From the NCBI GenBank assembly GCA_907165065.1, contig OU015523.1:17483834-17547833 (forward strand): 64,000 nt of DNA, in the 5' to 3' direction. Under the pieces are notes generated by a model. That model saw only the letters and a list, made by a program, of their open reading frames with translations. It made no database searches and was not told the DNA's origin. This document shows, one piece after another, positions 1-13,700 of the stretch. Position 1 is the first letter of the stretch. Each line of letters opens with the position of its first letter. This stretch comes from Caprimulgus europaeus (Eukaryota; Chordata; Aves; Caprimulgiformes; Caprimulgidae). The position numbers were made by a program, and so were the translations under genes.

Positions 1-541
1 TCCCTTTATTCAACACTGGTGAGGCTGCATCTGGAGCACTGTTTCCAATTCTGGTCTTCCTGGGGCATGAGTGATATTAATATGCTAAATGAGGTCCACC
101 AAGAAGATCAGGGATCTGGAGCACATAACGTGTAAGGAGAAGGTGAGGGAACTGGGTTTGTTCATCCTGCAGAAGAGAAGGTTGTGGGGGGCCTACTTGC
201 TGTCTTTGACTAAAGGGAGGGCTATGAGAAAGTCAGACTCCTCGTGGAGGTCCAAGTTGAGAGGCTGAGAAGCGATGTATGCAGGTTGCAGCAAAGGAAA
301 TTCCAACTAGATTTAACAACAACAACAAAAATCCCAATGGATTTTTTTTTGGCAGGGCAGAGTGGCTCAGTACTGCAACAGGTGCCTAGAGAGGCTGGGG
401 AATCTTCTCCCTCAGAGATTTTAGGACTCATCTAGCCCTCAGCAACCTTATCTAAATTTAGAATTAGCTCTTCTGGGAGTGGGGGGCTGGATTAGAGCCC
501 TCCAGAGGTCTCCTCCCACCCATTTTGTTCTCTGACTGAAT
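1..541 (+). mobile_element. CR1 LINE 3' end (diverged)
   Basis: It starts within the last part of CR1 ORF2 (GGTGAGGCTGCATCTGGAGC, then the AGAAGAGAAGG stretch). It runs through the 3' UTR (GTGCCTAGAGAGGCTGGGGA) to a decayed tail at CCAGAGGTCTCCTCCC. It is truncated by the window edge. Many substitutions suggest an old copy. Confidence 0.75.
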
Positions 542-2570
542 AGGTGAAACTGTGGGACCTCACAAAGAAGAGGACTGGGAATTGCTTAAACAGCCAGAGT
601 TTTATAGCTGAGGTTTGCCAGGGTGGGAGACTGGCACATGACGACACTTGGGTAACCCACAACTCAAAGCCACGAAACCTCCCTCAGCTCCTGCAATCTG
701 AAGCACTTAATTTGTACTTGATTAAAGCACCTTGATTTGCAGAAAGTAAATATAGAACATTAATTCCTTCTGCTGCTAGTTTGTGCTGCACAACCTGCTC
801 ACCTGTCTGCTGTGAGCAGGTCTGGTCACTGGGTCCCACAACTGTCCTTGCTGGAGGGAGCTGAACAGTCACCTCACAGTTTATAACCTGGGGTGGTAAG
901 TGCAGATTCCCAGACTCATTCATCCTGTGTGACACCCATTCTGGGGATGTGGACCATCAACTCAGTCCCCTAGAACTAGTACCTGAAACATCTGAGCCCT
1001 CCCAGTTAAGTAACCCAAATCTCTGGGAGCTCAGACTGTAGATACCTGTTGGCTAAACCCTTCAAAGACAGTACAGCAGGACTGAAAGCAGCACAAGTTT
1101 CACAAAGATATTCCTTAATCTCACTAAACAGCTCACATTCCTCAGTGTCTTAAAATGCTCAAATTACAGATCTCTGTAAAAAAGTGCCCCATGAGACACT
1201 GGTATTTTTGGTGAGCCCTGCACTGCAGGATAGGTCAGAACCCACTTGTCTTTTGCAAAGGCATATTGGATGGGATGTTGGTTAGCCTGCCTTTAAAATA
1301 AACTCTCTTTTCTCTTCCCACGTGCCCAGGTTGGAGCTCTAGCTTGCACAGTCCTGCTGTCCATCTCCCTCCCTTTGCAAAGTTATCGCATTTCTGTTGA
1401 GATGGGCTGAAAAGTAAATCATGGTTGGAATCACTAAGTACCATTTGGTGTTCAAAGGGAAGATAAAACACTTACTCCTGACACCTGTTGCAGATGAAGA
1501 GCTGTTCTTGCTTCAGCACTTGTTTTTCCCCTTGTGGAGGTGTGGGAAATTTGGGAGCTTCATATTGAGCTTTCAAAGAAACAGAAGAGTTGGCAAAGTT
1601 ATTCTTTTGTCTTCTAGTCTTCGGTTCTAGCTGGGCCACATTTTCCATTTCTTTGGTCTGAAACTACAGGTTTCTTCTTTGAATTAATGAATGTCAAAAA
1701 TGCAGGACTCTGAAGCTTACACTTTTGGTACCGTACCAAACACCCAAAGACTTGTGTTGTCTTGGCTGCAACTGCCTTCAGCAAACAGTGATGAGCACTG
1801 AATTAAGACCCCATTAGAAGCCTCTCTCCCACCCCATGGCTCAGTTCATCTCCTCACACACACATACATGCACACACAGGAGCAAAAAGGATCCCAGAAT
1901 TACTTCCTGTGTCTCTCTTAAGACTTGACTGCCCATCTTTATATCCCAGATACAAATGGAAAAAAAAAAAGCTCAGGGCATGGCATATGCTGCCATTTGA
2001 CTCAAATAAGGGCAGCTGGAGGAGGGAGGTCATGGACAGAAAAGGAAGAGCTTGCCATTGCATTTCAAGTCTGCTGTGTCATTTAGTGAGCACATCCTTT
2101 GTGGTGTAAATGGCCTCCCAGCTGGTGAACAGCATTTCTAAGGCCAGCTTAGAAACTGTAGATGCTAACAGGTATTAACGGTGCAACAACTCCGTGCATG
2201 TCTCCATCGATAACTGGCTCCCAGCTCCCAGACAGCACTTGACATCCCAGGGACTTCTCCTGAACCACTTCCCCCCACTGTCTTTGTCTGAAGAACTGCA
2301 GACATCCATCCTTGCATACTGAGTGAACATTGCCTTCATGGGATCCACCACACTGCTGGAAAATTTGCTAGCTAATGGCATAGCTGAACAAAACCTGCCT
2401 TCTAGTTGGGATAAGCAGGCTGTGGTCTCTCTTCCACCGACTGCATCGTCAGTTGCTGCCAATAATACAAACCATGATTCATCCCTTGCAGTACTGTTTC
2501 TGTTTGAGCAACAATGTCCCATATTTCCTTCTATCCATGCTTTCACACCACGCCAAAAAGTTACAGAGCT
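542..2570. other. No gene seen
   Basis: Non-repetitive by eye except a short CA-rich patch at 1855-1878. Only short chance ORFs on both strands. Confidence 0.6.
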
Positions 2571-2667
2571 GTAGAATCATTTTGGTTGGAAAAGACCTTT
2601 AAGGTCATCAAGTCCAACTGAAAACCTAACACTGCTGAGTCCACCACTAAACCATGTCCCAAAGACT
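2571..2667 (-). mobile_element. CR1 LINE 3' end, first half of an interrupted copy
   Basis: AGAATCATTTTGGTTGGAAA followed by AAGACCTTTAAGGTCATCAA is the reverse complement of a CR1 tail. The homology stops near 2667 and resumes at 3618, so this copy was split by the intervening pol-like DNA. Confidence 0.8.
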
Positions 2668-3617
2668 GAGCATCCAGTTTGGGTTCAGCAGTGGCCACTG
2701 AAAAGGGAAAGTTTGGAACAAGCACACGCCTTGGTTAAGGAGCAGTACAGCCAGGGACATCTGCAGCTGTCAACAAGTCCATGGAATACACCAATTTTTG
2801 TGATCAAAAAGAAATCTGGTAAATACCGACTGTTACATGATTTGTGAGCCGTTAATCAACAAATGCATGACATGGGGGCCCTTCAACCAGGCCTCCCTAA
2901 TCCAGCAATGTTGCCAGAAGGATGGCCATTGCTTGTTGTCGACCTCAAGGACTGTTTTTTCACAATATCTTTGCATGAGGCAGACAAGCAACGTTTTGCC
3001 TTCACCCTTCCTGCAATTAATAGGGAAGGCCCTGCTCAGCGATTCGAATGGATCTATGGGAGAAGCACGAGCTATAGTTAAAGCTTGCCCCATATGCAGT
3101 TTTCACAATCAAGGTGTGCGGGTAGGCTGCGGTGTCAACCCCAGAGGGCTGAAGGCCAATGAAGTTTGGCAGATGGACGTCACCCATGTTCCAGCTCTAG
3201 GACATCTCAAGTACCTCCACGTGTCAATTGACACCTATAGTCACCTTATATGGGCAACGCCTCAACCTGGTGAGAAGACTCGAGATGTGCCTCAGCATCT
3301 TACCAGTTGCTTTGCAGTCATGGGAGTTCCCAGCACAATGAAGACGGACAAGGGACCTGCTTACAGCAGCAAAGCCTTACGAACATTCCTCCAAACCTGG
3401 AACGTTGCCCACGTCACCGGAATCCCACATTCTCCAACAGGCCAGGCCATTGTGGAACGAGCGAATGGGACCATAAAAAAGTATCTAGATAAATTTAAGG
3501 ACATTGTGGACCCCAAAGAGAGAGTTATGAAGGCTCTTTTTGTATTGAATCATTTATGTGTGTTTGGGAAGTCTGATGATTCTCATATCGAGCGTCCGGA
3601 TTTTTTCCCTCCGTCGC
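2668..3617 (+). mobile_element. Defective endogenous retrovirus pol fragment (RT + integrase) inside CR1
   Basis: About 950 bases of retroviral pol without LTRs, gag or env. Positions 2690-3060 encode the N-terminal part of a betaretrovirus/ERVK-like reverse transcriptase, including the DLKDCFF motif. They are broken by an in-frame TGA near 2846. The catalytic YxDD region and RNase H are missing. In a different frame, about 3056-3600 encodes an integrase core: a CPIC half of the zinc finger, then the Asp (QMDVTH), Asp (KTDKGPAY) and Glu (AIVERAN) triad with 35 residues between the last two. The stop, the frame change and the internal deletion make it non-functional as pol. The two CR1 halves align on either side. 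Confidence 0.85.
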
Positions 3618-3795
3618 AACACCTAAGCACCACATCTACAGGGCTTTTAAAAACCTCCAGAGACGGTGACTCCACCACTGCCCTGGGCAGCCTGTTCCAG
3701 TGACTGACAACCCTTTCAGTGAAGAAATTTTTCCTAAAATCCAATCTAAACCTCCCCTGGTGCAATTTGAGGCTGTTTCCTCTTGTCCTACCACT
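3618..3795 (-). mobile_element. CR1 LINE, second half of the interrupted copy
   Basis: It resumes the CR1 at CCTAAGCACCACATCTACAG, continues through GGGCAGCCTGTTCCAGTGAC and ends around CTCTTGTCCTACCACTTG. Same orientation and family as 2571-2667. Confidence 0.8.
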
Positions 3796-3811
3796 TGCTG
3801 CTTGTTATGTT

Positions 3812-3922
3812 TTTTGGGGGTTTTTTTGTTTGTTTGGTTGGGTTGGTTTTTGTTTTGGTTTTTTTTTGTGGGGGAGGGGGTTGGGTTTTGGTTTTGGTTT
3901 TTTTTTTGTTTTTTTTTTTTTA
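3812..3922 (+). repeat. G/T-rich low-complexity tract
   Basis: Long runs of T and G (TTTTTGGGGG and GGTTTTGG variants) lie at the end of the CR1 copy. It creates spurious Phe/Trp/Gly-rich reading frames that should be ignored. Confidence 0.9.
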
Positions 3923-6900
3923 AATAAAGCAGTATTATAGCAAAACACCCTTTACTGATCTTTTTTGAGGTCCTTGGTACCCATTTTGGTAGGAACCACT
4001 GTTTCTCCTTGCCTTTCAGCCTTAGTCTTTTCTCTGCAGACAATGTTTTTGTCATTCCAAAAGTCTGTGATAGCCAAGGGAGCTTGTTATTCTTGTGCAG
4101 GTCACTCTGCTCTCTTTGCTTCTTTTTAAAATGTAGCACATCTCACACTCTGCTTCTCTTGCTATTTCTGGTAACTTACTTGTAGACACTGTGAAGTGTT
4201 GGACTGTCACTATGGATCCCTTCCTCAAACTCTTCCTCCTCTTTTTCTCCTAATCTGTAAGAAATTTCAAAAAAAGAGGATATGCTAGAAGAACTTGTCT
4301 CCCCTTGATTATTTTTTTCCCTTTCAATTTGAATCTTTCAAGTTTTAGAATTACATGCTAATGGCTCCGTGGTACGGGAGCATGAGAGTTGTGAAGAACA
4401 TCTCCTAGGGGGCTGTGAATCGCTTGCAGTGTCAGCCTGGGGCTTGGTACATGCCAGAGAAAACTCTGACATCCAGACAACGGCAAACAAGTGCTTTGCT
4501 AGGAATACAGTTTTGTAGCTTCAGTTGATCTACACGCTACCAGAGCTCCTCCTTTAACTCTCTGATGTGGCATTTTCCTTGGTTTTGCTGATTTAGCCTG
4601 ATTGCAAAGCAACTGCTTGGGAGGTCTCGTTCAAGGTTTCCTTGCCACTAGCCCTTCTTAGTCTTCCTCGTTCATACCCTTTCCCAGTTTATAAACTATA
4701 CCTTTATGCTGCTCATTTTATAAATCCTGACAGGTATGTCAGTATTCCTTGTGTGGTTGCTGACTTCCAGAGGGAAGCTGCTGTTCATTAGCTGCTTTCT
4801 TTATTTTGAATCAAATCTGATGCCTCCTCTTCCTGAAGCGTAGACAAAATAATTCAGTTCCTCTGCATGGAATTGCATTTTGCTGTGACTCAGTTTTAGG
4901 CTGCACTCTCTGCTGCTTGTAGGTAATGCTGTGGGGTTTTTTGTCATGTTTTTCTCTTCTGTGTCTGTCATGTGTAAGAGTGACTCCAACTCTTCACTGG
5001 CTTCGGGTTATTTCACTAATCTTTTGGGGCATATCTCCAGGATAGGCAGTGTTTTAAGAGGCAGCTACTTGAAATGTTGTCTTAAAGTCAAGAACATCCT
5101 GCTTTCTTGGCTCAGCCTGAACTGCTGGTGCCCAGATTGAGCACTCAGTATATGGAGAATATTTGCTGTAGAGAGCAGATAAGTGATCTCATCTTGGGTG
5201 TGTAAAGAGCAATGTTTTCTCTTACTGCTTTCTTGTGTTTCTATAGTCTATGCAGCTATAGATTGTAATGATGTTTCTCTCTTTCCCTCTGATTATTGTG
5301 CAAAATCATGTCAGTGCTTCCGCCACTCGCTCAATTGCCTTTAGCTGTGGCACAGGCTCTGCTCCCCAGTCCTGCCCGAGTCCTGCCGGTGGTGGATGCC
5401 ACAGTGCACGTGCTGCTGGGTTCATCATTTTAGGCAGCCGCTGCTCTCTTGCAGGGAGGGGTTGTGCTGGCAAGGGAATGAAGGGAGCCTAGGATACCAT
5501 CCTCAACTATTCCTGCTGATTCAATTCCTTTGCAGTAGAGGAGACATCATCCATCATCCCTCACCGCAGCACAGCTCCATTGCTGGACAAGTGCCCCTTC
5601 CCCAGCCTGGCAGCTGCAATAAAACCATAGGAGGGTAATGCCAAAGTGACAAGGCAAGCCAATCCCATCTCTTCAAAATCCAGGAAAGCATTTAATTTTC
5701 TCTACTGTGAAGCAAGCTTTAAGATTTTTTTTTTCCTCAGATTTCAAGGACTGAAGGCTTTTGGTCCCAGGACCGGTTTTTCTGGCATGTCTATAGCCCA
5801 GAACTGGAGACATTTGACACTGATGTATGTCTGCATGAAACACTGCACTTCCCTGCCGTGCCAAATGCATGTCCGCATCCTGACAGTCTCCCAGCGTTGT
5901 TCACAGGGTGGCTCGTGCTGTGCTTCTCCTTTTCTCCATTCCAGGGTGGCAGCTGGCCTGTGCCCCCACGGGAAGATCCAACGTCACCAGCGTGTCTCCT
6001 AGATGCCATTACCAGAATTAGAGATGCTTCCTCTGTGCCATGTCAGGAGGAGTGCAATATCACTGCTGCTGAATTGCTGTCCTCAGAGGTGCTCTGCAGT
6101 CACACATGTGGGGAGCGATGGGTACCTTTCCATCTGCTCAAATGACAAGTTCTCTCCTGGACTTCTGAGAGCCAGGTCTGCTCGTTGATTTGCCCAGTGC
6201 AATGCACCACACTGACGTCCTGCTGACGTACCTCTGCTGTGTGCTTCACTTCAATTGCTGGACATAGTTCAGGCCTTCCACTTCATCCCTCCTCTCTCAG
6301 CAATGCCTTACAGCACTCTGCTGTCCTTGGCTCTCTGTTTTATGAGGTGCCACCACCCCATGTTCTTCCACATGTCTGTGCTCTCCGAGCCCTCTCTGTT
6401 CAAATGCTCAGTGGCTCTTCATCACTAATTGTCTTCATACCCCTTTCTGGTTTGACCTTGTTAAGACCTTCTCCTTCAGCATGCTGTTCCTGCTTGGCAA
6501 AGCAGAGTTTTCCTTAGAGCCTCAGCTTTCCACTCACCACTGGGCTTATCCTGCTCAGGGTTTGGGTATTTTTGTTTCGTGGTTTTTTGTTGGTTGGTTT
6601 GGGTTTGGTTTTTTTTGTTGTTTTGTTTTTTCCCTGGATAATTTGTGTTTGTGCATAAATATTTTCCTTCAGAGAGCTTCTGCACATGCACTGTTCCCCT
6701 CCAGACCCCTGGTCACACTCTGCTCCACCCTGGACCCTATTCTCACCCTCTGCACTTGCAGACATCCCCTGTTTGTGCTCCTTCCTCTTCAGGATCACCC
6801 ATCCAAGCTCTTCTCCACTCCAGCCTTGTTTACTCCATGGCAGGGAGCAGTGAGAGCAGCTGGGGAGGAAAGTCAGCAAGTCAGGGTCAGGTCTGGGAGC

Positions 6901-7234
6901 AGTAGCATCCATTCCCCTCTCTGTTCCTAATTTATTTTGCTCCAGACACCTTATTTTGCTCTTTTCCCCCACCAGATCCCTCCATTTGTACTTGTCCTCT
7001 TCCAGTCCCTTCCCTCCGAGCTCATTTTGTCTCTTGTGCATTTGCCTGTAGTTCCTCACCAGTCCCCAGCACCCACAAAACATCCAGCTCCAGCCCACCT
7101 CTTCTACTGTCTTTCCAGAAAATCTCCATGTCCCTGCTCCGCTCCTTCCCCTCACCTCCTGCTCCCCAATCACACAATGCCCACGTTGCTGTCCACATCA
7201 AGGAGAAGCCAAAATCTTACCAGCTAAGGGGTGG
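3923..7234. other. No gene seen apart from the G/T tract
   Basis: Unique-looking, with many short overlapping chance ORFs below 150 codons in conflicting frames. The 6514-7173 minus-strand frame is inflated by the low-complexity tract. No splice-exon pattern of a known gene. Confidence 0.6.
6556..6634 (+). repeat. G/T-rich low-complexity tract
   Basis: Repeated GGTTTGG and GTTGTTTT units, similar in composition to the tract near 3850. No coding signal. Confidence 0.85.
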
Positions 7235-7711
7235 ATAATGAAACTTAAAATAATAATGGTAATAATGATGATAATAATAATAATAATGGTAACAGTAGTA
7301 ATAATAAAATCTATAAATGAGTGATGCACAATGGAATTGCTCATCGCCTGCCAACCAAGCCCAGACAACAATCCCCAAAACTGAAACCACAACCCCAGAA
7401 GTGTGAGAGCCCAAGTGAGAGCACCAGACCCAAGCCCCCCATTAATATACTGAACATGACTTTATATGATATGGAATATCCCATTGGCATATCCAAATGC
7501 CATTTTGGATTACTGATTTTAATATTCCTCACCTCATCTCAGACCCTGCACCTGCAGACCAGCAAAACAAAAAGTCCTTTGACTTCCAGAAACAACTGAA
7601 AACATTGGTACATTGTCAATGTTCTTCTCATAACAAATCCTATGCTGAAACCAAAACACAGTGCTATTCCAGCTACTAAGAAAAAACCTTGCCCTAGCTC
7701 TGTCACAGCCA
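7235..7711 (-). mobile_element. Avian ERVL-type solo LTR, truncated
   Basis: It aligns base by base with the LTRs at 14156-14776 and 49746-50395. Shared blocks include TTAATATACTGAACATGACT, ATGATATGGAATATCCCATT and the TTACTGATTTTAATATTCCT stretch. An (AAT)n-like tract at 7246-7310 corresponds to the A/T-rich part of the family. It lacks the LTR 3' terminus (low-coordinate side). Orientation is taken from the complete copies. Confidence 0.8.
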
Positions 7712-10700
7712 TCCTGTTCCTGCACCTCTCCCCAGCACTGCATAGCTGGGCAGCCACTCAGACCAGCACACTCACCCTGTGGACATTTTCCTAAGGTAAT
7801 TTCTAGCCAAATAAGTGAGATGATCTGATTCACCCTGCAGCCTCTTGTGGCAGGTCCAGGTGGGGGGATAAGGGGTGGCCTGAAGCCCCCAGGGGAGCAC
7901 GAGAGGTGGGACAGTCCCTCTTTTGCCAGCACTGTGGCATCAGGGTAGCTAAACAGGACCTCACACCGCACCCTGGGACAAAACAGTGACCAGGGGATGC
8001 TTTTTGGTTTCCTTTAGCAGCCTGATGACTATGAGGTTTTCTGCCGTGCAGGTAGAGGTTCAGACATCTTTCTTCCTGAGTAACACTATCAGAGGACTGG
8101 CAAATGATGCAGTTTAGAGGTAATTATGCTCAAAAGCAGAATCAGAAGGAAAAATATGCCCTCTGGCTCTGCAAGCATGAAGTTCAGTGTCAGCAAGAGT
8201 AAATATCAGCCCTGAGCCATAATATAAATAATAAATAACAGCACCAATGAGGTCTGGTTTTCTTTTGTCAGTCTGGGGAAATTGCTGAGATGTGGCCATG
8301 GTGAGGGTATAAAATGGGTGTAAAGTGAGAGCAGAAGGAAGCCCTGGGAGTATGTCTCTTACTTCATGTGGGAAAGGCTGTTCAAGAAGAACTCCCTGAA
8401 ATCAGAGGAAAGTAATTGTATTGCTTGGCACCTGCCCAAAGTGATTTCATTTTCTGTTCAGGATTAAGTTGCATTAATAGCCTGAGGGCAGCAGTTTCCT
8501 TGCCAAAAAAATGCCTTTCTTCCCCCACCACCCCCTGGCTTGTTTTAAATATGAGGGCTTGCAGGTCAGGAGCAAACACCCAGTGAGTATTACTTGAATT
8601 ATCAAATGAAAGTGCAGCAATATAATTTTCTTTCGAACAAACACAGAGTTAATTAAAATGTGCTCTCTGAACTTGGCAAATTTCTCATTCATGAGAAAGG
8701 TATGGGTCTGTCTATTGCAAATGCAAACTAAAAATAACCAGAGACATAGCACTGGAACAGCAGCTGTTAAGACTACACCACACTAAAAGATTTTTTGGCA
8801 AAGCTCTAAGAGTGTCATTTACCTTCAGCCTGCTCTGTACCCCCAACCAATATAGCAAAGCTGGCAAAAACTTCCATGTAAATGTGATTATGCTGGCCAG
8901 AAAACCCTTTTGGCCTGAGAGCTGTGCTCTCTTTGGGGAAGTGGCATAACCTGTATGGGCCAAATCCTGCTGATCAAGTTGCGCCCCAGGAGGGAGCAAG
9001 GCTGGTACAGCTCAATGGAGCTGGCATTCAAAAGCTGCAGTGAGAAATGCTTCTGGCAATCAGAGGTCTGGTCCAGCAGATAAGCTCTACCATGCTTCTG
9101 CCAACAGTTCATGGCCTCTGGTTTGTCCACTGAGAATTTTTTTCCACCGTAGGGCCATGATAGCAGGAGGTTCATTTACTATTGCCTACAACTCTGCATC
9201 ACCATGGGTACCTGTGCAGGTCTCCCTTTGGGTATCAATGGCAATCAAGGACCAGAGAGCCAGTATGTGCAGTAGGACTGGACAGATGTGGGGTAAGAAA
9301 CCTGGAGTGGCCAGTGCCACCAGAGCTGACGCTGAGCAAAAGTAGCAGCAATTTCCATGTTGATAGAGCCAAAGCAATTTTTCCTTAAGGCTTTGTGCAA
9401 AGGACACTGCAAAAGGAGGGGGAGAATAGCACTCCTCTTGAATACCACATTAATAAAAGTCTGTACACAGACCAAAGAGGTGACTTACCTTTTCTCCCCA
9501 TCCCCCAACTCCTTTCTATTGCTTTGCTCTAACAATATGAGTTTGGTTGATTTGTGTATGAAATCTGCATTCTCTTCACTGCTCCTATCACTCTCTGTCC
9601 AACTGATCTAAAAACACAAAGTCACTTTAGTCATCTGAAAATCCCAAGCAAGATGTTTTCATTCCTCCCTGTGTAAATCTGGGACCATCTCAACTGCTTC
9701 AATACATTCAATAGCCAAAAGAAGCCAAATAGCTAATTGAAAAGTATGTGGGCTACAAAGGTCGGCTCCTTGCTGTACATCCAAATCACTTCATGAGCAA
9801 AAGCTTTTTCATGAGATGATGTGTCTGCTTGCTTAAATTCAGCCCTCATCCCTAGCTTCAAGGAACTGGCAGAATCTTTATAAAAGATGTTTAGAGAGGA
9901 TCTAGTAGGTGGAGGTGGGATGTTCTTGCAGTAGGTTGTGGCAGAGGCATAGCAAATCTTTGATGAACTATTTTGTCTAGGTTTATGTTAAAGAATAAAA
10001 TGTCTGCCCACCAGTAATTCTGGGAATGGAAGTTTTTCCTGGCTAGGAAAACAAGCTGACTTCTACAGTCATAGAATGGTCTGGATTGGAAGGGACCTTA
10101 AAGATCATCTAGTTCCAATCCCCCTGACAGATACATTTCCTAGTCCTCCATGCAGGCAGAGCAGAAGGGTAGAAACCTCCTGGCAGGATATGAAAACTGT
10201 CTGGAGTGGAGGCAGGATGCCCAGCAGCACACCACATCCATCCCGGAGGCGCTGCCAAAAGACACTGGGGCTGTTGCAGCCACAGGGAACTGTTGCTGCA
10301 CAGATCCTACACTGCAGAGACTGGCTGCAATGGCAGAAAGCATCTCTGACCCAGGGTAGAGTATAAGCCTGTGGACAGGGGCTGACAGTGGGTCTACACC
10401 AGGAGTCAGGCAGGGATCCCTTCCTCATCTTTCAGAGCAGGAGCCCCATGAGATGGCTTCTGCAACATGGCCTGGGTACCGTACAAGTACCACACTGTCC
10501 CGATCTTCTGGGAAGCAGCTGCTCATCCCCAAAGAGATGTTCTTTTTTATCTGCCCTTACCTCCACACAGGAAACAGGAGCACATGGGCAATTTGCTGCA
10601 TGCATTGAGAGAATAACAGAGGAGTGTTTGTCTCTCATCTGAAGGCATCATCTGCAATGGATGTGGCTCTCACAGAAACTGTTAGACTTTAGGAGATGTG

Positions 10701-13700
10701 TTGGAAGAAGTGTGGGCATTAAGCAGAATAAAGCATTTTCATTATAAGGAAGATTTCAACAAATAGGAAGGTGAGCCAACATCCAGCTACAAAATGAAAA
10801 CAAGACAAAGTATGACTAAGAAATGAGACATCTTTTATCTCTAAGGGCATCTATAAGGAGAGGAACACAGTTTGTGCACTGAAATCCCAAAAGGCTCATA
10901 CTAGGAGCAGATTGGTACAGGTACCCTTGTAAAATGAAAAATAAAACAGGTTTTCAAGAGCTTCCTGAAATAACAGACAGATAATAGCTGTCTTGGGGCA
11001 CTCATATTTTAAGGTGATGCATAGCTTGATTGAGGAGACATCTGGAGGTATGAATGGGCAGAGTGCCATGGTCCTATGGAGGACACCACATCTGATCCTG
11101 ACAGCCTGGAACAGCTGGAAGCAAGGGAGAGAATACTGCAGTCGTAGCTACAACCTTGAAACTCATGGCAAAGCTATCTGCATCTGTGTTTCTACTGTGC
11201 AGGTGGAGATCAGACCACTAGACCATGCCCTAGGCAGGATGTGAGAGAAGCAGCCAGTAATGCCTGTTGTAGGTGGGAAGGAATCTTTGAAAGACTTCAT
11301 TTCACAGAAGACAAAGATAAAGGAAGCTTTGGTTATATGTCACCAACATCTCAGAAACCCCAACGAGAACCAGGATCCTGTTGGGCTGGATGCTCATAAC
11401 CCCTGCTATGGGTTTCTGCAGGAAGCAGAGAGCTGTGTCAAGGAAGCCTATGGCCAATGCATCCATGTCACGGAAATGTAGCAATCCCATCCCATTACTT
11501 TGCACCTTTGTATCACTCCGAGGTGGGACTCTCTCTTCAGCAGCTGTTCTAGGGCCTTTTGAGGGCCAACTTTGTGAAGCCTGACATAGCTGGATTTCTA
11601 CTGAAAGCTCTGCAAAGAGCAGGTGGGACTAGAACAAACATCAGCTCTGCTCAACCAACAGTGAGACCAAAAAGAAAGTGGCAGGAGAAAGGGAGAGCCA
11701 TTTTACAGCAGTAGTTCACCTCCAGCTCTCCTCCTGTCTGTCTTCCTGCCGCGGTCAGAGACACCCAGCTTTGGCACTGGGGCCAGCACTATGGCACCTG
11801 CCTATGCTCTTTGCCACCAGCCTCTTCTCCAGGCTGCACTATTTATTAAGGGTGTAAGTGAGCTGAGGCCAGACAACAGCAAGAATATTTGTTATGTTTG
11901 ACCCCTCTGCCATCTTCACAGGCTTGCTCACCTTCATTTTTCTAGTTGGGTGAAGCAGAGTTGCTTTTCTTTACATGACCTTCTCTATTTTCCCATTTTT
12001 TTCCCTTTTTCTCATCAAGAGGCTCAGCAGCCCCTGTTGCCTTCAGGGTGAATGTTAATCCTATAATCTCCTGCAGATTGTGTTTGTGTTGAAATGTCAC
12101 CTGTGTAAACTTATCTCTGTTCAGGCCACGCAGTCTGGTTCATGGAGGCTTGCATCTGCACGGGGGATGCCAAATGGGAAATGCAAAAGTCAGATCTTCC
12201 AGAGATCATCACAAAAGTTGCCAGCCTGGCACTGCAGAGTGAAATGAGTTTTGCTGAAAGCTGCTGCATGTCAGGCAGATGAGTGTTGGCCCCAGCATTG
12301 CCCATGTTGGTGAACAAAGGCCGTCACCATCCCCCTGTGCATGGGAGGGCTGTGCCTCTGGCAGCAGCAGGACTACCCAGGAGCTGCTGTCCACACCACT
12401 GCTCTAGCCAAGGGATGCTAGTAAATAAAACAGCATGAGAGGTCCAAGGGCTGAGGGGCACAGCACGAGTCACGTCAAGGCACCTAAATTGTCCACCAAA
12501 AGGGGATGGCTGTGTCCAAACCCCTCTTGCCTGCCAATAGATCCATAGAACTAGAGATAGGAAAGGTGCTACCTATGTTCACGCAATACATTCTTCAGAG
12601 CCTTAAGAGTGAATCCTGAGCTTTATCCCAGACGTGTCCAGGGGCTCTGATGCAAACAGAAACTGAGACCAGACTTGGGGTTAATCAGTTAATAAAGAAA
12701 TAAATGGAAACTGTCCCTTCACAAGCTCTTACTCAAATGGTGTCCAAGCCTTCTCTAGGCTGGAGCTGGTTGGCACAGGCCAAAACGTGGCTGGGGACAC
12801 GCTAATCATCCAGCTGTACAGATGTTTAGATTTACTAGTATAGACAAAGCCTCTGCTAACACAGCTGGCCACACCTGGTGCACTTCTGCAGGGGCTCTGA
12901 CTGAATGGTAGCCCAGTGCAATCAGCCAAGGGCAAGCCATGCCCCTGAAAGCAGGCTGTAGCAATAAACAGATTTTTTTTTTTCTTGCAACATATTTCAA
13001 AGAAAACTAACTAGTTTTAGAACCTAAAATGTGGGGCTGTGTACGTGCCAACCAGGATTGCTTAGCACAGGGAAGGCATCATAAATAACCCTGGCTGTGC
13101 TGCCATGAGATCTCCTGGAAGCCCAAAGCTCATTTCATTCATTCTTCTGTGTACAACAGCAAAACCATATGCCAATGCTAGCTGCAAATTGAAGTGTCTC
13201 AGCTCCCTCTTGGCCAAGGGAAATGTCCCAGCCTTGTGAACAAAGGGATTGTTTAAGACTGGAAGCAGGCTGGCACATTTGAAATAAAGAACAGCTCCAA
13301 AAACATTTATTTTTCCTCCTTGTCAATGCAGGCTGTTGAAACAAAAGAAGTGCTTCTACCATCCTGGGGAGGGTCTCAGAGGTGAAGAGCTGCTCGTGCA
13401 GAGGTGTGGGAGAGGTGGACTTTTTGCAGACTCCTTCACCAACCTCTGCTGACACACTTCATCCCTCACCTCTGCTACACCCACCCCTCCAGTGCAAAGG
13501 TAGACCAAGGTGGGAGCACACTGCTGCTACTGAGACACACCAGCAGAGCAGCCTTTCAGAGGTGCCTGCAGGTGGGGCTTTCTAGACATCGTACATCTCT
13601 CATCACCACCCTGTTACACCACAAAAGGGAGCTTTGGAAGAAGAGTTACTTTACTCCTAGGGACAAGCCTGCCTGCATGGGTGTGACAATCCAGCCAGAC

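Noticed and set aside
2837-3703. A 288-codon intact gene
   Set aside because: It is a chance fusion of an off-frame RT segment with a decayed integrase and a stretch of antisense CR1.
3636-4139. Lys/Asn/Gln-rich minus-strand protein
   Set aside because: It is the translation of the G/T low-complexity tract and CR1 sequence.
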